64,000 nucleotides of DNA from Scortum barcoo. Taxonomy: Eukaryota > Chordata > Actinopteri > Centrarchiformes > Terapontidae. Where the stretch lies: the NCBI GenBank assembly GCA_023238725.1, contig CM041534.1, positions 20,555,803-20,619,802 on the forward strand, given 5' to 3'. The notes beneath the pieces are model-generated. The model ran no database searches, was not told where the DNA came from, and was given only the letters and a program-made list of their open reading frames with translations. The translations under genes were made by a program, and so were the position numbers. Within the stretch, counting starts at the first letter, position 1; the number at the start of each line of letters is the position of its first letter. Positions 25,201-35,707 of this stretch are shown here, one piece after another.

Positions 25201-25427
25201 TTCTCTGATTTCAGGTCCAGCCCGGCCCTCCTCCCTGCCCAGTTTTCCATCCAGAGCAGACAGATATAGTTTTACCACCTGACAGTTTTTGGGTGCTGCG
25301 GTTCCCTTATTCCTACGCCACAGATCGCGGCCCCTGTTACCCCCCCAAAGAGAACCAGCCACTCAACAACTACAAGGTGCAGCGAGGCATCCTGAAAGCC
25401 ACCACTGCCAACCCTCCGCCTCAGTGA
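18670..25427 (+). CDS. smg8: SMG8, nonsense-mediated mRNA decay factor
   Basis: SMG8 pairs with SMG9 and binds the SMG1 kinase, restraining its phosphorylation of UPF1 during nonsense-mediated decay. Coding exons are 18,670-19,278, 20,915-21,812, 21,979-22,124, 22,821-23,705 and 25,215-25,427 (TGA). All junctions keep frame, giving about 916 aa; human is 991 aa. The start MALPVSLGSLL aligns with the human start and has a strong context (A at -3, G at +4). In-frame ATGs at 18,655 and 18,553 are alternatives. Recognisable blocks are the G-like N-terminal motif VVGIFGKSGT, LLFVFQINGTLK closing exon 1, KHSPRRRLQHALEDQIYRIF in exon 2, GFDDSVGRNPQPSHFELP, CNCGRKQSPREDPFD in exon 3, and SLSLALSLGQSTDSLG and GFEYEDSRGRRF in exon 4. 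Exon 5 carries the C-terminal WVLRFPYSYATDRGPCYPPK. The exon 1 donor (AAG|GTCTTT) is weak; read-through would stop at 19,323. The gene starts in a CpG island. Confidence 0.95.
19730..19935. repeat. dispersed repeat in smg8 intron 1
   Basis: The wording CACAGGGGTGCACTGTTGTG, GGTAGGAATGATTTCTTAAA and ATTGTCTATGATGGAGAGCA resembles a retroelement-derived sequence common in teleost introns. It does not match the surrounding intron in base composition. The family name is uncertain. Confidence 0.35.
22025..22038 (+). promoter_or_regulatory. CTCF-like motif inside smg8 exon 3
   Basis: CAGCAGGGGGCGCT matches the CTCF core with one mismatch at the outer position. It encodes part of the conserved NSRGRST segment, so coding constraint alone could produce it. 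Confidence 0.25.
22530..22740. repeat. dispersed repeat in smg8 intron 3
   Basis: GGACAGATAAATAGTGAGTT, AGAGGAGCTGACGGTTCAGG and the spacing between them match the repeat at about 10,318-10,400. It carries no coding frame. Confidence 0.45.
24712..25080. mobile_element. hAT-type miniature element relic in smg8 intron 4
   Basis: It begins CAGTGGTGGAGTATTCAGAT, the terminal wording of a non-autonomous family common in teleosts, and continues with AAAAGTACCAGTCTAAAAGC. The right end is not clear, so the end coordinate is approximate. Confidence 0.45.
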
Positions 25428-26967
25428 GCCTTTTAGACTACGAAGGATTTCACTTTTCTTCACACCTCCTGATGTTGGAGGAGAAAATCTTGTTTGTAGG
25501 TCGGTGAGCCCCCCCTCAGGCCTCTTCAGACCTCATCAGGTCAAAATCAGGCCTTGGACCAACACTTTGGTCCACGAGGATGTCGAAAACTAAAGGTTTG
25601 ATTTCCATGAAAAGTGCGGAGGAAATTTATACCCCAATGAGTAAAATATGATTTAAAGCAAATTTACTGAGGACGTTCATGCTCCTCAATGGAAAACCCA
25701 TCTATTGTGCCATTTTGACTTTAAACTTTCCATTTTTAAGTCAATAAACAGTAAAATTATGAGGAAGACGTTCAGTTTTAAAACACTGTCTACGTGTCGT
25801 AGCCTCCAGCAGCTGTTACAGGGTTTGAAGCTGCCAGAGAAAGAGCCCCCCCCCCAACCACCACTACCACCTCTTGCACACTTTCTGACGTGGGATTAGG
25901 GAGATTAGACTCGGCCCGTCAATTTCTGTATTTGTTTGAAACCGACAGCTCGACATCTGCACCCACTTCACGCCGTGATTGGCCAGCTGTGTGGAGGCGA
26001 GACGGCGAGCAGGACGTGAAATTCTCTCTTACATTGTTGAGTGCGTACAAGCCGGTGGAAATCCTCCAGCAGAGCGGAGGCGGCGTCTATAAATGGGCGC
26101 CGTTATCCTCACAGTAAAATGATGTCATGTCTCCCCGCTCTCTACGACGGCCGTCTTTTCACTCGCTCAGAGCAGCCATGAACGCGTTTGATTTCTGACG
26201 TGGTCGGACAACTCGGACAATCTAATTCTGTTCGAGCGTAACCCGGCGCTTCAAATCTTCCACTTGGAGTTTTGTTTTTTTTGTTGTTGGCTCGATGTTT
26301 GAGTGTGTTTGAGGTAAACGGAGCTTTTGCAAAAAAAGATGAAGTAAGCTGCCCAGTGAGGGTCGGGAGCTGAGTTATGAAACCTTCAATCACCCTTTTG
26401 TCTGTGATTGTTCATGTTAAATACCCAATACAAATGACACTTAACGCTGATTTGATCTGGAAAAGGTTTACATAATCAACATAATGTGGACATACTTTTG
26501 TGAATAACAAAGGTAAAGTAGCCATTAAAACAGAGGCTGAATGATTGTTTTTTCAGCACCTCTTTACTTTAAGTCTCCTTTTCTGCATTTATAAGCACCT
26601 TGTACCTTTTTTAGTAAATCATATATAACACACTATAATGTAGTTTAAGCAGATTTAAGTGCTTATTAATGTATTTATCAACAGGTGTGACTCCTTTGCT
26701 GTATAAACAGATGAAGAAAGATAATATAGTAAAGCACAGTTGTAATAAATATAAAATACATCTTCAGAGAAGTTATAATTGTTGACAAATACACTAAAAC
26801 TACACTATAGTATGTTAAAACTCTTTTTATTGTGCTTATAAATGTGGATAAGTGTTACCCATACTCCGTTTCTCTGTGTGTATTAATATAGTCTGCTGCA
26901 TCACTGAGTATTACACAGACTGACACACTGAGACCTGGAGGGACATGTTCATGTGTTTTTTTTTGTA

Positions 26968-26973
26968 AATAAA
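26968..26973 (+). terminator. candidate poly(A) signal for smg8
   Basis: AATAAA about 1.5 kb after the smg8 stop, followed by GT/T-rich sequence (TGTTGTCATTTTGTGTCATT). Its use is inferred. Confidence 0.4.
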
Positions 26974-27023
26974 AATATCTGTTGTCATTTTGTGTCATTG
27001 TGTGTTGTTGTTTTTATTTACAG

Positions 27024-27400
27024 TGGTGGAAAGTAACTAGATTCATTTAGTAAAGTACTGTACTTAACTACAATTTGGAGGTACTGTAGTCGAGTATTTC
27101 AATTTTATGCCACTTTATACTTCTACTCCACTACATTTCAGAGGGAAATGATTTTTACTGTATTATATTTATTTATGTGAGGTTATTATATACTTATGAG
27201 AACGTTAAAGTTATAAATTGTCCTCTAACAAAACAGGAGAACCCCCAAAGTCCTGAAAAATATTTTTCATCCTCTTTTCATAAGAGTAAAAAATAGGTCA
27301 TTTTCTCTGGTAATTTAAGGGACCATTTTGAATGTTGAGTTCTTTTACGTTTGAGATTTTAAGTACATTTTTGCAGGTAATACTTTTATTCAAGTAGTGC
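27024..27400. mobile_element. hAT-type miniature element relic
   Basis: It opens with CAGTGGTGGAAAGTAACTAG, the characteristic terminus of this family, followed by TAAAGTACTGTACTTAACTA and CCACTACATTTCAGAGGGAA. A further fragment with AAAAGTCCTGCATTTAA lies at 27,770-27,838. The right terminus is not found. Confidence 0.5.
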
Positions 27401-27834
27401 GTAGTAAAAGATATCAATATTTCTTTCATGAACTGATTTTTAATGTTATGATAAAATGTATTACCTAGTGTAGATACTAACCTGAACAGAAATGTGGTTT
27501 ATTTCTATTTTTCTGTCCACCTTCATATATCTTAAATAAGATTCTGAAATATCTGACACTGCGACAAAAGAATAAATCTCAAGTAGATAAAAAGTAATAT
27601 TTGTTGCATTACACCCTTTGTCCACTAGATGAAGTTGGACTCCATGTTGGTTAAACAACTTTATTATCTGCTGTTGGAGACGAATCAATCTTTTGCAGCA
27701 TAAACTAACAAACATGGCTCCTTATGGGACTGTTTAATTCTCCGATATTAAAGATGGAGGAAGTCTTTGAATCCCGTACTTAAGAAAAAGTACAAACACC
27801 ACACTGTCAAAAGTAACAAGTAAAAGTCCTGCAT

Positions 27835-28510
27835 TTAACCCTCATGTTGTGTTCCGGTCAAATTTGACCGATTTAAAAGTTTTATCTCTGAAAAATGTAG
27901 TTAATTTGATCAGACTGACCTTAGATTCCTTGACTTTGTTTCAACACACAAATTAATTGTATTGATTTAAATACAAATTTGTGTGTTTTATTCAACTTTT
28001 GTACACCCCTGGTGTTCCCGGTCAAAAATGACAGTCATTAGAAATAAATGGGGGAGAAGACAATTAGTGAATAAAAGTGAGCTCAGGTACATCCTCATTT
28101 GTCAGATGGACACACACACACACACACACACACTTTGGGTTCTCTGGCAACCACTACACGAACCTTTGCCCAGTAGAGTTTCTCACACACAGGAGCAACA
28201 CCTGTTGGCAGCTCTCACAGACAGCTGCAACGTAGTTTCAATGAGACTGAACTTTTCCCGTAGTTTTGGTATATAATGCTTTTATGAGACCTTGCTCACA
28301 GTTCATTATGTGGCAGGCAGCACCATGGCAGGCGGTTATACACTGTAAGTGAGGCTCTTGATTATATATTTGATCACCACACTGGTGAGGAGGAGAGAGG
28401 CCAGGAAACTGGCAGTGAGGATGGATTAGAGGAGGAAGTGTCAGAAGATGAAGATGACACAGAATATAATCCAGAGCAAGAAATAACTGATGTGAAAACA
28501 AGTGTAACAG
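27835..28510 (+). mobile_element. piggyBac-like element relic, left end and 5' transposase part
   Basis: A TTAA target site (27,835-27,838) is followed by CCCTCATGTTGTGTTCCGGT, the terminus typical of teleost piggyBac-like elements. A perfect 16-bp palindrome, CGGTCAAATTTGACCG (27,855-27,870), and a related GGTCAAAAATGACA near 28,020 act as sub-terminal repeats. From about 28,330 a frame-disrupted stretch encodes an acidic segment (EVSEDEDDTEYNPEQEITDV), which resembles the acidic N-terminus of piggyBac transposases. No catalytic domain follows, so the copy is truncated and inactive. The right limit is approximate. Confidence 0.55.
28110..28133. repeat. (CA)n microsatellite
   Basis: Uninterrupted CA array inside the piggyBac-like relic. 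Confidence 0.95.
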
Positions 28511-28750
28511 TGCCATAAATGCAATGCATATATTTGCAAGGTAAGTGCATGCAACAATCTGCACATATTGTCCAACATGTGCATGAGAAAAAACACCATT
28601 GAAGTTTGAGTTAACCCACTCCACCAAGTTTAGAAGCCTGATTTTATATCAGTTTTCAGTTTTTTTTCTGTTATGAGCATTCTCTTGCACACTGAGGTTT
28701 ACACTGCTCAAAATGTGAAACACAGAGGCAAAACAATGCGAGAGGGAAAA

Positions 28751-28751
<1 letters not shown>

Positions 28752-28802
<51 letters not shown>
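28752..28802. repeat. (TA)n microsatellite, about 25 units
   Basis: A perfect TA dinucleotide tract of about 50 bp. Such tracts can extrude as cruciforms and are often length-variable. Confidence 0.95.
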
Positions 28803-28804
<2 letters not shown>

Positions 28805-30550
28805 TAAGTCAATTAATTAAAAGAAAAAGCAGCAAATCTTCACATTTCTGAAGTTGTGACCATAAAATCTTTTATATAAAAAAGACAAAATAACAAAACA
28901 AGACTCAAATATATAGTTACTAATGCATTTTTTGTCAGTCAATTAATGGGCTAACTGTTTCAGCTGCACTTGTACATTTTCTTATGTTTTGTATTAAAAC
29001 AATTTTAGAAATCACTGAAATAGTTTCAGTGAAGTGCAACAATTCGTAAAGTAAAGGAGACGAAGTGAAGTGTAAGGAGACAGTGGCATAAGATATGAGA
29101 GATCAATGTGCAAAGTATTTTTTGTTTTTGTCTTCAAGGAACAAGGAAATCAGCTGGTGATCTCGTGCCTTTCTGACACACACACACATATAGCTTCAGG
29201 AATGTGTGTAATGACAATGAGGTTAATACCAAAGCTAAAGCGTGTGCTTCAAGGTCATAAAGGTGAACAACCACAGGCCGAGATTTAAAGAAACATTCAA
29301 CATACCTCATATTGTAATAATTAATAAACAGTTCAGCTTCATTCAGAGCTTGAACAATACACTGATCACTGCTACAGTTCGACTGACACTTATAGTTTTT
29401 AAGTGATTGTTAAACTGCTTTCAGTTTTTACCCTTCACCTGACCTTTCAAGCTCCTACATATACTACATGTGATACTTCATCTTTAGCCAACACTTTTAA
29501 TAAGAATAAGAACAACTTTATCTATCCTGAAGGAAATTGTTTTCCCAGAGTACAGTGTTAGTAAAGGTACAAATACAAAGGTTAGTAGGTAAATAGTAAT
29601 AATAATAATAATAATAATGAATAATAAGTGTCTAAGTTTAAAAGTTTAAAAAAAGTAACAAAGGTCGTGACCAAAACACAAAGCGTGGTTTTTGTAGCTC
29701 GGTTCACATGATCGATGAGGTAGTCCAACAATGGCGGATTATAATAATATAATACAGAAATACCAGGTATTTATATGATCATGAGGCAAAAGTCCCCTGA
29801 TAATAATGCATTTGGTTGCATGATAACTTTCATGATCATTCTCACAGAAGTTGAAATAATTGGCACCATAAAGTCTTTCTCGAATTATAAAGTCCCTTTT
29901 TGCAAGTATAAAAAACAGCTGTGCAGTGTTTCAGCATCTGATAAGATATTAAACTCATTAATCTCTTATTCCAACTACACTTCAGCTCAAACACTTCTTT
30001 CACAGGTTACACATTTAAAGATTTCATATTTTCACTCTTATTTGACCTACATTTAGTCAGTTTTTTTATTGTTTTGCCTTGCTTGCTGTATGTGTGTGTG
30101 TTGTTAACTATTTTAACAGTGTATTTATGAAGTGTCTTTTTTGGGAATGAATATAGTGACATATTTTCTTCAAATGACACTTCAGCGGACACTTATTCTT
30201 TTCTTCTTTTAGCACCTCCATTTTTATTACCACACAACTTCTTTAGTCTTGCACTTCAGCTTTAGATGTTGCACAAAGCTGCCAAGAACTCCAAAGACCT
30301 GTCACGTTAAGACACTCAAACTATTTCAAACACAAATTTCAGCTTTTTTTCCTGCAGTTTTTATTTACAGTGTCAGATGAGGATTAAGTCAGACCACCAA
30401 GATGTAATAATGACCTTCAGAGAACAACCAGACACTGACAGCAGTAAATCTGGGTGTGTGTGTCAAGCAACAACAACAACCATAAAAGGATTAAAACAGA
30501 CTTCAAGTGTTCAGGGCTGCTGTTCTCACCTGTGGACAGGTAGGGGAGGT
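28803..30550. other. AT-rich intergenic stretch before the Kir channel gene
   Basis: I see no gene. It holds a retroelement-tail-like fragment at about 29,510-29,560 (ACTTTATCTATCCTGAAGGA) and a TAA/AAT trinucleotide repeat at about 29,598-29,620. Confidence 0.55.
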
Positions 30551-30556
30551 GGAGGA

Positions 30557-30563
30557 ATAAAAG
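30557..30563 (+). promoter_or_regulatory. TATA-like box for the Kir channel gene
   Basis: ATAAAAG lies about 200 bp upstream of a strong splice donor (CAAGACAT|GTAAGTATG at 30,759). This places a likely transcription start near 30,585 and defines a non-coding first exon. Confidence 0.45.
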
Positions 30564-30584
30564 CCAGCCCACCTTCAGATCTGA

Positions 30585-30758
30585 GTTTTTTACAGCTCGG
30601 CTTTGTGTCTCATTTCTGTCCCACAACTGTGCCAAAGTTCAGTTCACAGCTCGGGACAAAAGGGGAAAGAGGACACTGAACTAGGTGTTCTCCGGCAGTT
30701 TCATCTTACAGATTGTTTGTGACCCTGAAACAAACACCAAGATTATTCAACAAGACAT
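30585..30758 (+). other. kcnj15: predicted non-coding first exon of kcnj15
   Basis: The exon would run from about 30 bp after the TATA-like box to a near-consensus donor GTAAGTATG. The matching acceptor is TTTTTTGGTCTTTTCTCAG at 32,382-32,400, giving a 1.64-kb intron that ends 62 bp before the ATG. Kir4-type genes usually have untranslated 5' exons and one coding exon, which supports the model. Confidence 0.45.
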
Positions 30759-31554
30759 GTAAGTATGATTAAATACTGTCAGATTTATCAGGGAATCAGT
30801 GATTATTTAAAGTTATTCCTTTATTGTTGTCAGCTGCTGCAATGGTTTACTACAAGGTGAACTTTCAACTTTAACACTGTTCAAACCACCAGAAGTAACA
30901 GTGAGCAGCATGTTTTGTAGACACTGTCTATTTTTAGTACGTTTAAATTTGTGAAGGTTTTTCTTCATCAAATATGTAATTTGTGTTGAAATACCGTGCT
31001 ATACTTTTGTCCCCTTCAGAGGACTAATTCAATTTAAAGGAACAAAGTTTTAGCCCTATGGGAATAACATATATAACATATATACACTTACTTAATACTG
31101 AATACTAAACACAGTTTTGATTACTGGTCTTTTAATGGGGTTTTCAATTGTGTGAGTTTGCTCTATATTTAAGATTTTCTACTTATCTATGTGTTTGCTG
31201 ATGGTGTATTTTTCATTTTGAAGAGTATTACAGTGGGAGGTCAAAGGCTTCTCCAAGTCTATATTAGCATGAAAATCTGATATAAAATCTATTTTTACAT
31301 CTAGAACGCTAACTAACATTTCTGTAGGTAAAAATAATCTACTATATAATAAAGTATAAATTGGGGACTACCTAGAGCAGCTTTTGAAGACTTTTACTTG
31401 TAATGAAATACTTCTTTATTTCTTTAGATTTTCTTTAGATTTTTTTTCTTTAGACTTTTTTCTTTGGATTTTTTTAATGCTAAATATCTTATTTTCTTTT
31501 ATCTTATTGTCCTGCATTTCATTCTATTTATTTTCCACTGTGTGTCTTGCTGCT

Positions 31555-31615
31555 GTTGCAATGTGAATTTCCCCTGCTGTGGGACTAATAAAGGAAAATC
31601 TGAATCTGCATCTGT
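31555..31615. repeat. retroelement-tail-like fragment in kcnj15 intron
   Basis: GTGAATTTCCCCTGCTGTGG followed by GACTAATAAAGGAAAATCTG is a widespread teleost repeat end. It is near-identical in style to 18,252-18,275 (AATAAAGGAATCTGAATCTG). Confidence 0.45.
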
Positions 31616-32462
31616 ATTGTGGTGTTTCTCGCTTTATGATGGTAAGTATTTCATCCACCATTTTCCATGCAGCCACTGGTGTCCAATTTATTTCCATGCA
31701 TCATAAAAAAACAACTTGCAGAGGCTTTAAACTTGCTCCACTTAGAAACATTATGTTGCTTTCTTTTTTTTATCTCTGTTTTTGTGATATATTTATATTA
31801 TATATATATTATATTATTTCTGTTTTTGGGACACAAGTAGTATGTCTTCTTTTCCAATTTTATCACTTGTATGGTAAAATAAGCGAACACACTGTGTGTT
31901 TAATGAAGCACTGTGCAACAGAACTTTTACAATCAAACAGCAGGCGAGACAAGTAAAGTAAAATTCATCTAAAGTAATGGAAAAACACACCCTAACATCT
32001 GGAACGAGATAAAAGTGAGTAATGTTATAGGAATAATTTGATGGGAATATTGACACCACTCTCAAATCTGTGCTGTAAATATGAAGCTACAACACCAGTT
32101 TATGCATCCGTATCTGTGAACAATTTCCTCTGGTATTATATTGTTGGCAGAAAAACCATGACACTGTTACTGGAAAGACAAGTTGAGCACCACATATTAA
32201 ATTTCATCCACCTCCATTGTACTGGAGTGGAGGCAGAAATCTTTGAGATGGACACCTTAAAAACTGGACAAACAAAACTAAAACTATTAGAAACTTTGAA
32301 TTATATCTTCAGTTTAAATAGATATTACAGGAATGTTTACTGTGACACTGATAAAGCTTCAGGTGAGAAGTAAATCAAATCTTTTTTGGTCTTTTCTCAG
32401 TCCTTCATCCGTCATCGTGAAACCTCAGAAGTCAGCATCAGTTTTAATTGACACAGAGCGAC

Positions 32463-33488
32463 ATGGCCACCAGGAAGGAGGAGGTCCGGCGAAGGATTGT
32501 GTCCAAAGACGGCCACAACAACGTGCGGATCGACAACGTGGAGGGCATGGTGAAGCTGTACCTGCACGACATCTGGACCACCGTGGTGGACATTAAATGG
32601 CGCTACAAGCTCACTCTGTTCGCCTCCACCTTCATCATGACTTGGTTCATCTTTGGGGTCATCTTTTACCTCATCGGCATGGGCAACGGAGACTTTGAGC
32701 CCGGTCTGAGTTCCAACCACACACCCTGCATGATGATGAACGTGCAGACGCTCACCGGGGCCTTCCTCTTCTCTCTGGAGTCGCAGACGACCATCGGTTA
32801 TGGTTTCCGTTACATCTCAGAGGAATGTCCTCTGGCTATCTTCACTCTGGTGGCTCAGCTCGTCATCACTGGCCTGGTTGAGATCTTTGTCACCGGCGCC
32901 TTTCTTGCCAAACTGGCCCGACCCAAGAAACGAGCAGAGACCATCAAGTTCAGCCAGTTGGCGGTGATCTGCCGGCGCCAGGGAAAGCTGTGTCTGATGG
33001 TGAGAGTGGCCAACATGAGGAAGAGCCTTCTGATCCAGTGCCAGCTAACGGGGAAGCTCCTCCACTCCAACGTGACGGAGGAAGGTGAAAAGACGCAAAT
33101 CCACCAGAGCACTGTGGATTTCTTCATGGACTCCAGTGACGAGTGTCCTTTCCTCATCCTCCCACTCACCTTCTACCACGTCCTGGACGAGCAGAGCCCG
33201 CTGGCAGGACTGACGGCGGAAAACCTCCTCACTCGTGATTTCGAGCTGCTGGTGACCCTCAACGCCACCATGGAGTCAACGGCAGCCACTTGCCAGAGTC
33301 GCACCTCCTACGTTCCTCAGGAGATCCTCTGGGGTTACGAGTTCAAGTCGGTGCTGTTCAGCACCACCAGGGGCCGTTATGTGGCAGATTTCAACTTTTT
33401 CGACAAGGTGCAAGTGAGCAATGATGCAGCTCTCCTCAGTAACAACACAGAGAAGCTGAAACTGGAAGAGGATTATAAGAAAGAATAG
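32463..33488 (+). CDS. kcnj15: inward-rectifier K+ channel, Kir4.2-like
   Basis: A single uninterrupted coding exon encodes a 341-aa plasma-membrane potassium channel. M1 spans about residues 50-72, the pore helix plus filter is SLESQTTIGYGF (filter TIGYG, 110-114), and M2 is about 125-148 with Glu140 at the rectification position. Cys89 and Cys122 match the conserved extracellular disulfide, and NHT at 85 is a glycosylation sequon. RPKKRAETIKFS after M2 is the PIP2-binding stretch. Wording such as DIKWRYKLTLFASTFIMTWF and ANMRKSLLIQCQLTGKLL is closest to Kir4.2, while FRYISEECPLAI resembles Kir4.1. Linkage to vps26c and ttc3 supports KCNJ15. The start is the first ATG in frame after the acceptor; an upstream TTG is not a credible start. 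The protein ends in YKKE, lacks the S-N-V PDZ ligand of Kir4.1/4.2, and is about 30 residues shorter than human Kir4.2. Confidence 0.85.
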   Translation: MATRKEEVRRRIVSKDGHNNVRIDNVEGMVKLYLHDIWTTVVDIKWRYKLTLFASTFIMTWFIFGVIFYLIGMGNGDFEPGLSSNHTPCMMMNVQTLTGAFLFSLESQTTIGYGFRYISEECPLAIFTLVAQLVITGLVEIFVTGAFLAKLARPKKRAETIKFSQLAVICRRQGKLCLMVRVANMRKSLLIQCQLTGKLLHSNVTEEGEKTQIHQSTVDFFMDSSDECPFLILPLTFYHVLDEQSPLAGLTAENLLTRDFELLVTLNATMESTAATCQSRTSYVPQEILWGYEFKSVLFSTTRGRYVADFNFFDKVQVSNDAALLSNNTEKLKLEEDYKKE

Positions 33489-34846
33489 AAGATACATTAG
33501 AGGAGTTATTGCTCCTGTTTGATGTTAGTTAGGCCTGGACCAGTAAGAACTGTTCTTATGTTCCCATTGCCCCATGTTCCCCAATTTCCCAGGATCCTAC
33601 AGTATGTCTCCAGGGTCTGATGTTCCCCAGTGGTATATATACTTAATATGACATTTGTTGTTATGGGAACTCATCAAAGGGTTTTCTGTTCCCCAGCACT
33701 GCCATATGACTCTCAGTAAAACAGGTTTACACTTGAGGGAACCTATGAAATGCTTGGAGCCACCAAAGGTCATAGCGTAATGCCTTCATCGGGGGAAACT
33801 AAACACGCATACATATTTTAATTTGAAACATATTGATCAAAATTGACCTGAACACAACAGGAGGCTAAGTGTGTTAACAGAATATTGAACAGGTGAACAT
33901 ATGACCCTGGGAACACAGACATGCTCCTGACCACTATCACGGGCCAGTATCATGATTGACTATTGATTTGGTTCCTGTTGTTATAACAATAATATGGCTC
34001 TGCAGCAGCCTGGAAAACCTGACATGACAGTAAATTTTCTCCTTTTTTTTATTTATTCATTTAATCTTTCCAACTGTTTTTCTTTCAAATAGTGATTTTT
34101 AAGTTTTAATTTACTCATGTTGTGTACCTCAGTGCTCCTTATTATTAGGATCAACAGGGTTGTTAATCCTAAATAAAATGAATTAGGCTTTAATTAGTAA
34201 TTAAGATTTTTTTTTACATCCTATGTTTATAGTCACTTAATACTTTATAGTAAATGCACTTATTTGCTTTCCGGTCAAGAGTTAGATGAGAAGATACTTT
34301 TCTTGTGTCTGTTCAGTAAATATGAAGCCACAGCCTGGAGACAGTTAGCTTAGCTTAGCATAAAGGCTGGAAACAGATGGAAACAGTTAGCCTCACTCTG
34401 TGACAAAATCCACCAACCAGCAGATCTTAAACTCAGTAATAAACACATAAACACATTAATTAACACATTATTAGCATGTTGTTTGATATGTCAATGTTAC
34501 ATGAACACCACACATTCTTGTGGACAGATTAAACATGGATATAATGTGTGTAATTGGTTTTAAGTGTGCAGTGCTTTTCACTTTTGACAAACCTCTATGC
34601 TAACAGTTTCCCTCTGTGAATACATCCTGCAGGCTGAATAATTGTAATTGGATTAAACGTTTTTATTTTTTATTTATTTTTTTTTTTACAGACGCTCCTG
34701 TTACTTACACATGTTTTATTAAAAGAAATCTGAATGTACTTGACATGATTCCTGGAAACAAATGTTGTTGTGTTATTGGGACAGATTATGATGGTATGGT
34801 GGTACAAAAGGGTTTGTGATGTAGACTTGATTAGTTTTGTTTTGTA

Positions 34847-34852
34847 AATAAA
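34847..34852 (+). terminator. candidate poly(A) signal for kcnj15
   Basis: AATAAA about 1.36 kb after the stop codon, followed by T-rich and GT-rich sequence (AAGTGTGTGCATTTTTGC). The stretch 33,489-34,846 would be its 3' untranslated region; I see no other gene in it. Confidence 0.4.
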
Positions 34853-35707
34853 GGTTTCTTTATTAAGTAAAAGTGTGTGCATTTTTGCAAAAACAGAAAA
34901 TGCTTCAGGTACAAACACCCCTGTGTCAGCGCTTGTACGGGTGCTGAAAATCATTTAAAGAGCTTGAATTTGAATGTTGTTTTCAAGGTTTGAAAAGTGT
35001 TTGAAATTCTAATTGCATCAATATAATAAATATAATAAATTTGGGATATGATTGAATAGTTCACCTTTTATATAATGAAATAACAGAAGTCAGAGACATC
35101 CAGTATTTGAGTATGTTTTATCACAGCTGTAAGGTGCTGGAAAAACTTGAAAATACACCTTGAAAATATTTGAAAAGTACTTTAATTTGACTTTGGAAAA
35201 GACGTGTGAACACAGTGTATGGGAGTAAGTATGGAGAATGTATAGAAAGAAGAATGGATGGATCTGTTTAAAGGACAAAACAGGTTCAGCCACTGGCTTT
35301 TATTTCTCAGAGGTCTTTGCCGGCTTCTGTTGTGGAAACACTGAAGAGTTTCCGCCTGTATTGGGTCAAAACAACTTTTTAATCAACTGATATTTATACT
35401 GTCAGAAAGAGAAACATCTTGATCAATAGGAACTTTATTAAAAACACCAACAACTGAATTTCATGGTCAGACTTTATATTTCCTTTAAATTATTACTTAC
35501 TTACCTCTACTTACTTTTACTTTGAAGAAGCCACTTTTATTCTGGAGGTATGACCTGGATGTCGTTTTGTTGTTGCTGCAGACCGGAAGTCAGCTGAGGG
35601 AGAAGACGATAAAAAACACTTTGTTTGTTTGCTATTTTACTTTAATTCAACAATAAACAACATGGATCCGGTTCTTTAAGTGTCTCTCTGATGTTCGCTG
35701 GTCCAAG

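Noticed and set aside
28238..28627. 129-codon minus-strand frame
   Set aside because: It is antisense to the piggyBac-like transposase remnant, whose acidic Glu/Asp codons produce the Leu/His/Ser-rich antisense reading.
32448..32462. Upstream extension of the Kir channel frame by five codons
   Set aside because: It would need a TTG start. The first ATG at 32,463 is the credible start in a vertebrate gene.
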